Origin: Phycisphaerae bacterium
Lineage (GTDB): Bacteria; Planctomycetota; Phycisphaerae; Sedimentisphaerales; Anaerohalosphaeraceae
Assembly (NCBI GenBank): GCA_021736615.1
Contig: JAIPFN010000130.1
Span: forward strand, 1-14,911
DNA length: 14,911 nucleotides
Reading direction: 5' to 3'
The notes under the pieces were generated by a model that did no database searches, was not told the DNA's origin, and saw only the letters and a list, made by a program, of their open reading frames with translations. Position numbers and translations under genes: made by a program. Positions 5,692 to 12,905 of this stretch are shown piece after piece (position 1 is the stretch's first letter; each line of letters starts with the position of its first letter).

Positions 5692-5997
5692 CTTCTTTTT
5701 TAAAAGAAACAAAACCTGTATCAAACACACTGAAAACCAATCCATGCGAACATATAACGGACGTAACCCGTTACAATCAAAGACTTAACCTCAACAATTG
5801 AGAAAACCGCCGTTGCAGACCATCACCAATTTACTATAAGTTTTTTTACCAATAAACCTTGACGAATTCCCAAAAAACCATATAATTTCAAAACAAAATT
5901 AGATAAATGATATACCTGAAAGCTGGTTGTTATTTGCTAATTGCAAATCAATAATGGCATTGTTCAGTTTGATCATCTGCTTTTTTAGGAGACCTGT
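5692..5997. other. Intergenic region between tRNA-Arg and the export cluster
   Basis: Divergent control region. It holds the plus-strand promoter at 5859-5886, a TAACGG/CCGTTA inverted repeat (5755-5773), and a small ATTTGC-TAATT-GCAAAT stem in the predicted leader (5932-5948). No gene is seen. Confidence 0.55.
5859..5886 (+). promoter_or_regulatory. Sigma-70-type promoter of the ABC export cluster
   Basis: TTGACG (5859-5864), 16-nt spacer, TATAAT (5881-5886). The predicted start near 5893 gives a leader of about 105 nt before the ATPase ATG. It is the only strong promoter-like pair seen between the tRNA and the cluster. Confidence 0.7.
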
Positions 5998-6711
5998 ATG
6001 ATTAGTGTTAATGAGCTTAGACGAACTTTTGGCCGGATCGTCGCTGTCGATGACATATCCTTTGATGTGGCAAAAGGCGAGGTGCTCGGGCTTCTCGGCC
6101 CAAACGGCGCCGGCAAGAGCACCGCGATGAAAATGATCGCCTGTTTTCTTACGCCCGACAGCGGCACCGCATCTATCTGCGGTTATGACATCGCAAAGGA
6201 TCCCGTTTCTGTCAGAAAATCACTGGGCTACCTCGCCGAGAACGCCCCCTGCTACAACGAAATGACCGTAGGCGGGCTTTTGAATTTCATCTGCGATGCA
6301 AGGCAGATCCGAGGCGCAAAAAGAAAAGCGGCCCTTGACAGAGTCGTACCGACATGCGCGATCGAATCGGTATACCACCAGACGGTCGAAACTCTATCAA
6401 AAGGATACCGCAGACGTGTCGGCCTTGCCGGTGCCCTGATACACGACCCGGAGGTCCTCATACTTGACGAACCGACAGACGGGCTCGACCCCAACCAGAA
6501 GCACGAAGTACGCAAACTCATCAACAAAATGGCCGCCGAAAAGTGCATCATCATTTCAACGCACATACTCGAAGAAGTCGAAGCGATCTGTTCGAGGACG
6601 ATCATAATAGCACGAGGAAAAATCCTGGCCGACTCAACACCGGCAAAACTCAAACAAGAACACGGCAACGATCTCAACGAGGTCTTCCGAAAAATAACCA
6701 CAACCAAATAA
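5998..6711 (+). CDS. ABC transporter ATPase, GldA-like
   Basis: A 237-residue nucleotide-binding subunit that should sit on the cytoplasmic face and drive the permease encoded next. Walker A is GPNGAGKST (34-42). The signature is LSKGY (133-137) instead of LSGGQ. Walker B is VLILDEPTDGLD (153-164), and the switch His is H189 (STHILEE). The Q-loop position reads GYLAENAPCYNEMTV (78-91), with Glu-Asn where Gln is usual, as in GldA-type ATPases. AGGAG lies 6 nt before the ATG. The gene is first in a four-gene plus-strand cluster with promoter at 5859. Related ATPases serve gliding motility in Bacteroidota; here the exported substrate is unknown. Confidence 0.9.
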   Translation: MISVNELRRTFGRIVAVDDISFDVAKGEVLGLLGPNGAGKSTAMKMIACFLTPDSGTASICGYDIAKDPVSVRKSLGYLAENAPCYNEMTVGGLLNFICDARQIRGAKRKAALDRVVPTCAIESVYHQTVETLSKGYRRRVGLAGALIHDPEVLILDEPTDGLDPNQKHEVRKLINKMAAEKCIIISTHILEEVEAICSRTIIIARGKILADSTPAKLKQEHGNDLNEVFRKITTTK

Positions 6712-6743
6712 ATTGTAGTTTGCGATCTGCGAACATAGAATTT

Positions 6744-6749
6744 AAGGAG
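6744..6749 (+). promoter_or_regulatory. Ribosome binding site that sets the permease start
   Basis: AAGGAG, 9 nt before the ATG at 6759. It rules out an in-frame upstream start at 6543 that would overlap the ATPase gene. Confidence 0.7.
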
Positions 6750-6758
6750 CATACACAA

Positions 6759-7490
6759 ATGAATGGTTTTTTAGCAGTCTTCAAACGAGAGTTTAAGGGA
6801 TACTTCTCCACCCCCCTGGCATACGTATTCCTTGTAATATTCCTGTTTGCGGCAGGATACAAAATGTTCAGCGACGGTTTCTATCAGATGCGACAGGCAG
6901 ACATGAGAACGTTCTTTTCCAATCTACCGCTTATGTTCTTATTCATGGTTCCGGCGACGGCAATGCGTCTGTGGTCAGAGGAGCGAAAAAGCGGATCCAT
7001 CGAGCTGCTGCTCACTTTACCGATAACTGTCACACAAGCGGTTCTGGGCAAATTCTTTGCCGCATGGCTCTTTCTTGCCGTAGCTCTGCTGCTGACGATT
7101 CCTATCCCTATTACAGTATGCTACCTCGGTAACCCCGATATCGGCCTGATAATCACCGGTTACATAGGCAGCCTGTTTTTGGCCGGCGGATTTCTTGCTA
7201 TAGGAAGCTTCTTTTCGGCAATCACAAAAAACCAGGTCATCTGCTTTGTCCTTTCGATTGTCGTATGCGGAATATTCATAATATCCGACTGGCCCACGAC
7301 ACAGGCATACCTTTCCAATTTCTTACCGTCCGGATTAGTTAAGGCAATCAGCCAGTTAAGTTTTCAGGGCCACTTTGATTCTATCCAGAGAGGCGTTATC
7401 ACATTTAAAGATTTGGCTTATTTCGTTCTTATTATAACCGGTTGGATCTGGGCTAACATTATTATTCTTGACGAAAGGAAGGCAAGCTAA
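6759..7490 (+). CDS. ABC-2 type permease, GldF-like
   Basis: A 243-residue inner-membrane subunit with six predicted helices (about 18-35, 54-70, 98-122, 128-153, 158-176 and 218-236). MRLWSEERKSGSIELLLTLP (69-88), between helices 2 and 3, is the hallmark of the GldF/NatB-like ABC-2 permeases, where the EER(K/R)xGxIELL segment forms the coupling region. The N-terminal amphipathic stretch (FLAVFKREFKGYF) is also typical. The start at 6759 gives a compact protein of family length. It lies 47 nt after the ATPase, and its TAA abuts the ATG of the GldG-like gene, so the two are probably translationally coupled. Substrate unknown. Confidence 0.9.
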   Translation: MNGFLAVFKREFKGYFSTPLAYVFLVIFLFAAGYKMFSDGFYQMRQADMRTFFSNLPLMFLFMVPATAMRLWSEERKSGSIELLLTLPITVTQAVLGKFFAAWLFLAVALLLTIPIPITVCYLGNPDIGLIITGYIGSLFLAGGFLAIGSFFSAITKNQVICFVLSIVVCGIFIISDWPTTQAYLSNFLPSGLVKAISQLSFQGHFDSIQRGVITFKDLAYFVLIITGWIWANIIILDERKAS

Positions 7491-9461
7491 ATGAACACGA
7501 CGATACGTACAATTATCGGCATTTTGCTGATCCTGCTTATCACCTTCAGCGCTATCACCATCTTCCAGAATATCGGCAAGGGTATCAAGGCCGACATAAC
7601 CGACCAGGAGATATACACACTTTCAGACGGCACAAAAAATATTCTCGGCAAACTCAACCAGCCGATCAAGGTACGCCTGTACTATGCAGAAACCGCGGCA
7701 TTAAAAGCCTCCGACCAGATAAGATTCTTCAATAACTATTATACGTTTGTACGTGAACTTCTGGAAGAATACGAATCTTCGGCAAACGGCATGATCACGC
7801 TTGAGATCATCGACCCAAGGCCATTTTCGGAAGAAGAAGCGCAGGCCCTCCGTTACGGTCTCCAGCGTTTCCCGATCACCGAAGAGGAAAACTTCTTTTT
7901 CGGCCTTGCGATACAAACCCCGTTCGGAATCGAAAAAACGATCCCATTCTTTGCCCCGGACAGACAAAGTTTCGTAGAATACGACATCAGCTACCTCATC
8001 GACACCGCTGTAACTCGCCAGAAAAGCAAAGTCGGTATCTTGAGTTCGCTGCCGATAATGGGCGACGACATTTCCCCGTATATGGCAATGATGATGCAGC
8101 AGCAAAACCAGCAGCCAAGGCCTGCCTGGGGAATCGTCGACCAGCTTAGACAAGAATACGAGGTCACCACAATCGAACCGGACCTCGATGAGATCAAGGA
8201 TATTGACATACTGCTGGTCATTCACCCCAAAGAACTCTCCGACAAAACACTCTTCGCAATCGACCAATTCGTCCTTAAAGGCGGAAGAACGATCGCGTGC
8301 GTCGATCCTTACTGTCTTTCGGACATCCCTGACCGCCAGCAGATGCAAATGGGAATGCCCCCCAAGCAGTTCTCCGAGCTTAATATCCTGCTAAACTACT
8401 GGGGCCTTGACGTACCGCCAAACACCTTTGCCGGCGACAGACTTCTAACCCAGATAGCAAGCCTCAATGAAGGCGGAAGAAGGAGACCGATAATCCTCCT
8501 GAACCTGACTAAAAACAATAATTGCTTTTCCAGCGAATCAGTTGCCGCCGCTGATCTTAACAATATAAGAATGCTATACCCCGGCGTCATCAACGAAATT
8601 GAACCTGCCGCATCCGTCGAAGGACTCAACCGAATGCCAATCGTAATGACAACAAAGTTCGGCAATTCATGGCAGGTAAGCCACCCGTATGAACTCATGA
8701 ATCCGGACACTGCGTCGATTATGAACAAATTGATCGACGGCACTGATCCGATCAAAATGGGCTACCAGGTTACAGGAAAATTCCAGAGTGCTTTTCCAAA
8801 CGGAATAGACGTACCCGTTCCGATCTCCGAAACCACCGACCCAAATCAAGCATATGAAGAAAAAACCAAACACGTCACCGGTCTGACGAAAGCCGAAAAG
8901 GAATGCGTCGTGATGGTATTTTCCGACGTTGACTTCATCGCCGACATGCTCGCTTATCAGCAGACTTTCTTCGGAAAGGCCCCTGCCGGCGACAATTCGG
9001 CACTTCTGACAAACTCTATCGGCGAACTTACCGGTTCTACAGACCTGATCTCGATCCGCTCGCGTGGAAACTTCTCCCGACCGTTTACCCGCGTCGACGC
9101 TATCGAAGCCGAGGCTCGCCAGGCAACCGAAGAAAAAATCAACGCAATCAACGCCGAGATAGAAAACTTTCAGAATGAACTTAAAAATATCATCCAAAAG
9201 GCCCAGGCAAGCGGCCAGGAGATCATGGGAAGTTCGATACTCGAAGAAAAACGCAAGATAGAAACTAAGATACGTCTCAGCCAGAAGGAACTTCGCGACG
9301 TAAAAATGTCAAGACGCCAGGACATTGAAGCACTTGGAAGCAAACTAAAAAGCTTCTGCACGCTCCTGATACCGGCGATAATCTTGCTGATAGCAATATT
9401 ACTCGGAATTTTCAGAACCGTAAGAAAAAGGCACTACATAAGCCACGCAAGCGATTCCTGA
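7491..9461 (+). CDS. GldG-like ABC transporter auxiliary protein
   Basis: A 656-residue protein anchored at both ends: one helix near residues 6-26 and another near 624-642, just before a short basic C-terminus, leaving a large domain outside the membrane. After the first helix, TDQEIYTLSDGTKNILGKL matches the GldG N-terminal domain. A central Rossmann-like part follows (SKVGILSSLP; then DIDILLVIHPKELSDKTLFA and GGRTIACVDPY). A Met/Gln-rich loop (MMMQQQNQQPRPAW, ~199-212) interrupts it, as is common in planctomycete homologues. Residues ~538-620 are a charged coiled coil. AGGAAGG precedes the ATG. The ATG directly follows the permease stop with no gap. It probably works with the ATPase/permease pair as a periplasmic partner. 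A gliding role is not implied. Confidence 0.87.
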   Translation: MNTTIRTIIGILLILLITFSAITIFQNIGKGIKADITDQEIYTLSDGTKNILGKLNQPIKVRLYYAETAALKASDQIRFFNNYYTFVRELLEEYESSANGMITLEIIDPRPFSEEEAQALRYGLQRFPITEEENFFFGLAIQTPFGIEKTIPFFAPDRQSFVEYDISYLIDTAVTRQKSKVGILSSLPIMGDDISPYMAMMMQQQNQQPRPAWGIVDQLRQEYEVTTIEPDLDEIKDIDILLVIHPKELSDKTLFAIDQFVLKGGRTIACVDPYCLSDIPDRQQMQMGMPPKQFSELNILLNYWGLDVPPNTFAGDRLLTQIASLNEGGRRRPIILLNLTKNNNCFSSESVAAADLNNIRMLYPGVINEIEPAASVEGLNRMPIVMTTKFGNSWQVSHPYELMNPDTASIMNKLIDGTDPIKMGYQVTGKFQSAFPNGIDVPVPISETTDPNQAYEEKTKHVTGLTKAEKECVVMVFSDVDFIADMLAYQQTFFGKAPAGDNSALLTNSIGELTGSTDLISIRSRGNFSRPFTRVDAIEAEARQATEEKINAINAEIENFQNELKNIIQKAQASGQEIMGSSILEEKRKIETKIRLSQKELRDVKMSRRQDIEALGSKLKSFCTLLIPAIILLIAILLGIFRTVRKRHYISHASDS

Positions 9462-9471
9462 CACAGGGGCG

Positions 9472-9490
9472 CCAGAGCGTTAGCTCTTGG
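9472..9490. other. Hairpin in the GldG-DUF4340 gap
   Basis: AGAGC-GTTA-GCTCT (9474-9487), extended by CC/GG across one unpaired base. It sits 10 nt after the GldG-like stop, inside a 113-nt gap. There is no T-tract, so it could be a weak processing or attenuation site or a dispersed palindrome. Confidence 0.35.
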
Positions 9491-9574
9491 AGTTACCCGA
9501 TGAATTGTTATACATTGTCGTTGAATTTCAGACATTACGATTTTTGACTTATTGATTAAAAATTGGAGTACATA

Positions 9575-10672
9575 ATGAATAATAAAAAACTGATCGCATT
9601 AGCAGTAACGGCCATAATCACTACGACACTGGCAATCTGGCTTTCAACAGCCAAACAAACCCCGAATGCCGACCCTACTAAAACGAAATACCTGCTTGGC
9701 AATATCGAGCCGTCTCTTATTGACACTATCGTCATCGGCACCGGCAAAGATGCGGTAACAATCAAACGCACCGGGAAAAGATTCGTCGTACAGAACAAAG
9801 ACAATTACCCGGCAAAGATGGCAGAAATTAACGACCTCATCAATAAATGTACGGACATAAGGATTTCCGAACTTTACACAGATAACCCCGACAACCACAA
9901 GGCACTCGGCGTATTGGAAGAAAACGCCTCCTCGCAGATCAAATTCCTAAAAACTGACGGTAACCTGCTCGCAGGCGTAATCGTCGGGTCTGCGAAAGAA
10001 GGCGGACAGGGAACTTACATAAGGCTGGCCGGCAAAGACAAAGTATACGTAACGCTCGACAGAATATGGTTTAGAAACGGGCCATTGGATTACATCGACC
10101 AGGAGATAACTCCGGCAATCAGCAAGGAGAGCATTGAATCGGTAGTGGTCACCCAGGCAGGCGAAAGATACACTCTAACCGTCAACGATCAGGGCAAGAT
10201 AGTACCTGACAAGATGTTAGAAGGCAGGACACTGAAAGATTCAGAGGTCAACAAAGTGTTCACCGCCCTTTCAAGCTTAAGGTTCACAGATGTCGCAAAG
10301 GATGAAAATAACCTGGATTTCAACAAAAGCTACGTTTGCAAATCAGCCGACGAAATCCTCTATAGCTTGTTCCTCATAGAAAAAGACGATAAAACATATC
10401 TGACATGCAACTCCGTCTACCAGGGTGATTTACCAAACTCAAGAGAGTTTGCAACACAGGAAGAACTAAAGGACAAAGAAGCCAAGTACCTCGCCAGAGA
10501 GAAAGCCATCAAATTTTCAAATAAACACACCGGATGGGTCTACGAGATTTCCAAAGAATCAGCAAAGAACCTTACAAAACAACTCGATGAACTATTCGAA
10601 AAACCGGAAAAACCAGAAGATGATAAGAAAGTAGCAACACCGGCACCGGCAGCACTGGATTTTACAAAGTAA
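9575..10672 (+). CDS. DUF4340 domain protein, membrane-anchored
   Basis: A 365-residue protein with one N-terminal helix (KLIALAVTAIITTTLAIWL) and a long extracytoplasmic part. The layout is that of DUF4340: repeats of a beta-rich module with I-x-x-I-V-I and I-K-R-T-G-K-R-F-x-V (52-71), L-x-V-L-E-E-N (~111) and V-Y-V-T-L-D-R-I-W-F (~162). DUF4340 genes regularly follow GldG-like genes, which fits its place as the last gene here. The C-terminus ends in a Pro/Ala/Lys tail (EKPEKPEDDKKVATPAPAA). GGAG 6 nt before 9575 favours this ATG over a TTG at 9563. Biochemical role unknown; an accessory subunit of the transporter is inferred from context. Confidence 0.85.
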   Translation: MNNKKLIALAVTAIITTTLAIWLSTAKQTPNADPTKTKYLLGNIEPSLIDTIVIGTGKDAVTIKRTGKRFVVQNKDNYPAKMAEINDLINKCTDIRISELYTDNPDNHKALGVLEENASSQIKFLKTDGNLLAGVIVGSAKEGGQGTYIRLAGKDKVYVTLDRIWFRNGPLDYIDQEITPAISKESIESVVVTQAGERYTLTVNDQGKIVPDKMLEGRTLKDSEVNKVFTALSSLRFTDVAKDENNLDFNKSYVCKSADEILYSLFLIEKDDKTYLTCNSVYQGDLPNSREFATQEELKDKEAKYLAREKAIKFSNKHTGWVYEISKESAKNLTKQLDELFEKPEKPEDDKKVATPAPAALDFTK

Positions 10673-10673
10673 A

Positions 10674-10727
10674 AACAGATTCGCTTGAAGCTTATAGCTT
10701 ACAGCTTAAGGCTTTTCAAAATCTGTT
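10674..10727. terminator. Possible bidirectional terminator between convergent genes
   Basis: AACAGATT (10674-10681) and AATCTGTT (10720-10727) are perfect inverted arms around a region rich in AGCTTA repeats. The right arm overlaps the last codons of the exporter gene. No long T-tract is present. The case rests mainly on the convergent layout. Confidence 0.3.
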
Positions 10728-12434
10728 CATAGAGTACAGCTTGTGATAGTAGTCTTTGTTTTCAAGAAGCTCCTCGTGGGTGCCCTTCTCGACAACTCTG
10801 CCCTGCTTTAGAACATAAATAAAGTCGGCCCGCCGCACAGTCGAGAGCCTGTGAGCAATAACGATAGTCGTTCGGTTTCGGCTAAGCAATTCCAGCGAGT
10901 CCTGTATAAGAGCTTCCGATTCCGTATCGAGCGAACTGGTCGCCTCGTCAAAAATAAAGATCGGCGGATCCTTCAGGAACACCCTGGCAATAGAAATACG
11001 CTGTTTCTGCCCGCCGCTGAGCAGCACACCCCTTTCGCCGACAACACTGTCAAACCCGTCAGGCAAAGACATAATAAAGTCGAAGATATTAGCTTTTTTC
11101 GCCGCCTCGTATAGTTGCTCCTCAGTAGCGTTGACCCGGCCGTACATAATATTCTCGCGAATCGTCGAATCAAATAGAAACACATTCTGCTGAACAAGCC
11201 CTATATTCATGCGAAGGAACCGCTGCTTAAGATCCATTATGTCATGCCCGTCAATAGTGATCTTACCATTATCAGTCTCATAAAACCTCGGTATAAGCGA
11301 AGCGATGGTAGACTTACCCGCACCTGATTCGCCGACGATCGCAACCGTTTTGCTAGCCGGTATCTCAATACTAACATCCTCAAGCACAAGTTCAGTCGAT
11401 GAAGCGTATTTAAACGAAACATTCGATATGGAAATCGCTCCCTTAACCGCTTCGAAAGTAACAGCATCCTTACGGTCAACGATGTCCGGCTCGATGTCCA
11501 TTACTTCGACGAACCGCTCAAACGACGCGGCACCCTGCTGAAACTGCTCTGCAAAGCTTACAAGCCGGTTGATAGGCTTTAAGATAAAATGAACATAAAG
11601 CGTAAACGCCAGCAGATCGGCAGCCTCAAGAGGATGCCCAAAATGCATCAAAAGAACACCGCCCGCGATAACGATCAGAAAATACGACTGTACAAGCAAA
11701 TGCATGCCGGAAAAAAACAACCCCATAACTCCGTACATATTCTCCTTGGCCAACCGGAACGAACAGTTGACCTCTTCGAATTTATCAAGCTCAGCTTCTT
11801 CGTTGGCATACGACTTTACCTCACGGATTCCCTGGACGGAATTTTCAACAGAACTATTTAGATCCGCTATTTTCCGTCTGACCACACGAAAACCCCGCCG
11901 CATCTTACCGCCATAGAGAACACCCCACGCTATCATAAGCGGAACCGGAATAAGCGCAATAAACGCCAGCGATGCGTTGATGTAAAACATCATCACAAAC
12001 GAACCGACGATCATCGATGTCGATATCAGCAAATCCTCAGGCGCATGATGAGCAACTTCGGCGATAAGGTTCAGATCGTTGGAAATCCGACTCATCAAGT
12101 GCCCGGTCTTAACCTTGTCGAAGTAATTAAAACTGAGCTTTTGAATATGAGAGAAAAAATCCGACCTCATATCCGTCTCGACACGAACACCCAGAATATG
12201 CCCCCACTTTATCCTGATAAACTCAACAACGCTGTGAAAACATACAAGCAAAACCATCACGCCGATAGTAACACAGATCATCCTGAAGTCGTCAACAGGA
12301 ATATACTCCTTAAGCAGCAGCCTCGTCAGCCACGGCAAAAGTATAGCAAGTACAGCCCCGAGCACCGACATCGACATGTCCAGTCCTAAAAGCCTTCTAT
12401 GCGGCCTATAAAATTGTATAAATCGTTTAATCAT
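10716..12434 (-). CDS. MsbA-like ABC exporter (fused permease-ATPase)
   Basis: A 572-residue half-transporter expected to act as a homodimer in the inner membrane. Residues 1-310 hold about six helices in the type I exporter arrangement, with the coupling motif YFDKVKTGHLMSRISND (104-120). The ATPase domain follows: VGESGAGKST (367-376), Q-loop Gln415 (GLVQQNVFLFDSTI), signature LSGGQKQRISIAR (472-484), Walker B PIFIFDEATSSLD (491-503), and His528 (AHRLSTVRRAD). Length and motifs match the lipid A/multidrug exporter family. Lipid or drug as substrate is inferred, not shown. The ATG at 12434 has no clear Shine-Dalgarno within 12 nt. It is convergent with the DUF4340 gene, and a likely promoter lies at 12489-12516. 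Confidence 0.9.
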   Translation of the reverse strand: MIKRFIQFYRPHRRLLGLDMSMSVLGAVLAILLPWLTRLLLKEYIPVDDFRMICVTIGVMVLLVCFHSVVEFIRIKWGHILGVRVETDMRSDFFSHIQKLSFNYFDKVKTGHLMSRISNDLNLIAEVAHHAPEDLLISTSMIVGSFVMMFYINASLAFIALIPVPLMIAWGVLYGGKMRRGFRVVRRKIADLNSSVENSVQGIREVKSYANEEAELDKFEEVNCSFRLAKENMYGVMGLFFSGMHLLVQSYFLIVIAGGVLLMHFGHPLEAADLLAFTLYVHFILKPINRLVSFAEQFQQGAASFERFVEVMDIEPDIVDRKDAVTFEAVKGAISISNVSFKYASSTELVLEDVSIEIPASKTVAIVGESGAGKSTIASLIPRFYETDNGKITIDGHDIMDLKQRFLRMNIGLVQQNVFLFDSTIRENIMYGRVNATEEQLYEAAKKANIFDFIMSLPDGFDSVVGERGVLLSGGQKQRISIARVFLKDPPIFIFDEATSSLDTESEALIQDSLELLSRNRTTIVIAHRLSTVRRADFIYVLKQGRVVEKGTHEELLENKDYYHKLYSMNRF

Positions 12435-12488
12435 TTACAGAATACCAAAAGGTAAAAATAAAGCCCCTCTTAAGTTACACTGCAAATG

Positions 12489-12516
12489 ATTATAACGGCT
12501 CAGCGCCAAAACTCAA
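12489..12516 (-). promoter_or_regulatory. Probable promoter of the ABC exporter
   Basis: Minus strand TTGAGT (12516-12511), 16-nt spacer, TATAAT (12494-12489). The predicted start near 12482 gives a leader of ~48 nt. Most of the spacer lies inside one arm of the inverted repeat at 12494-12540. Confidence 0.55.
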
Positions 12517-12540
12517 TGATTTTGTCAAAACTGAGCCGTT
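12494..12540. promoter_or_regulatory. Perfect inverted repeat over the exporter promoter
   Basis: AACGGCTCAG (12494-12503) and CTGAGCCGTT (12531-12540) are perfect 10-bp arms separated by 27 nt, with an inner CAAAA/TTTTG pairing. One arm fills the -35/-10 spacer and the other lies upstream of the -35 on the exporter strand. It could be a split operator, or a hairpin that ends transcription from DUF378. The T-run lies before, not after, the stem on the DUF378 strand, which disfavours a standard terminator. Confidence 0.45.
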
Positions 12541-12557
12541 AAAAAAACTTTAACCAT

Positions 12558-12803
12558 TTATACCGGACGTATCGAGCCGAAATGCAGATTCCACCTGTGA
12601 GCTATCAGTTTGACTCCCAATATCTCATACAGAGCAGCAAGCCCAACGAGCGAATATATAACCCTGCTGGCAAGTGTCATTGGACCAAAGATATAAGCGA
12701 CCAGATTAAAGTTGAAGAACCCGACCAACCCCCAGTTTAATGCACCGATCGTCAACAGCGACCAGACAAAAACATCCATTGATTTATAAAATTTAGACTT
12801 CAT
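12558..12803 (-). CDS. DUF378 small membrane protein
   Basis: An 81-residue protein with two helices (about 9-33 and 45-64). The hallmark GALNWGLVGFF (20-30) and the later SLVGLAALYEI define DUF378 (YuzA-like). Its function is not known in any organism I can name. AGGGGA lies 7 nt before the ATG, a good ribosome site. TTGCAC/TATAAG boxes with an 18-nt spacer (12844-12873) suggest its own promoter. It sits between tex and the exporter on the same strand, with more than 100 nt on each side. Confidence 0.85.
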   Translation of the reverse strand: MKSKFYKSMDVFVWSLLTIGALNWGLVGFFNFNLVAYIFGPMTLASRVIYSLVGLAALYEILGVKLIAHRWNLHFGSIRPV

Positions 12804-12843
12804 TTCAAAATCCCCTAAAAAAAGGTTACCATTGTTATACGCT

Positions 12844-12873
12844 CTTATACGAGAAAGAAAAATAAAAGTGCAA
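12844..12873 (-). promoter_or_regulatory. Possible promoter of the DUF378 gene
   Basis: Minus strand TTGCAC (12873-12868), 18-nt spacer, TATAAG (12849-12844). A second -10-like TATAAC lies closer to the gene. It lies between the tex stop and the DUF378 start. Confidence 0.4.
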
Positions 12874-12905
12874 AAAATAGAAACCAGAAACGCAGGGACG
12901 GAATT

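Noticed and set aside
6543..6758. Longer N-terminus for the permease
   Set aside because: It would overlap the ATPase gene by more than 160 nt and adds a polar, unrelated stretch. AAGGAG marks the ATG at 6759.
7701..8348. A 215-codon minus-strand open frame, and similar ones at 8667-9197 and 6252-6758
   Set aside because: They are antisense to the export cluster genes. Their compositions mirror the sense codons, and no ribosome sites are present.
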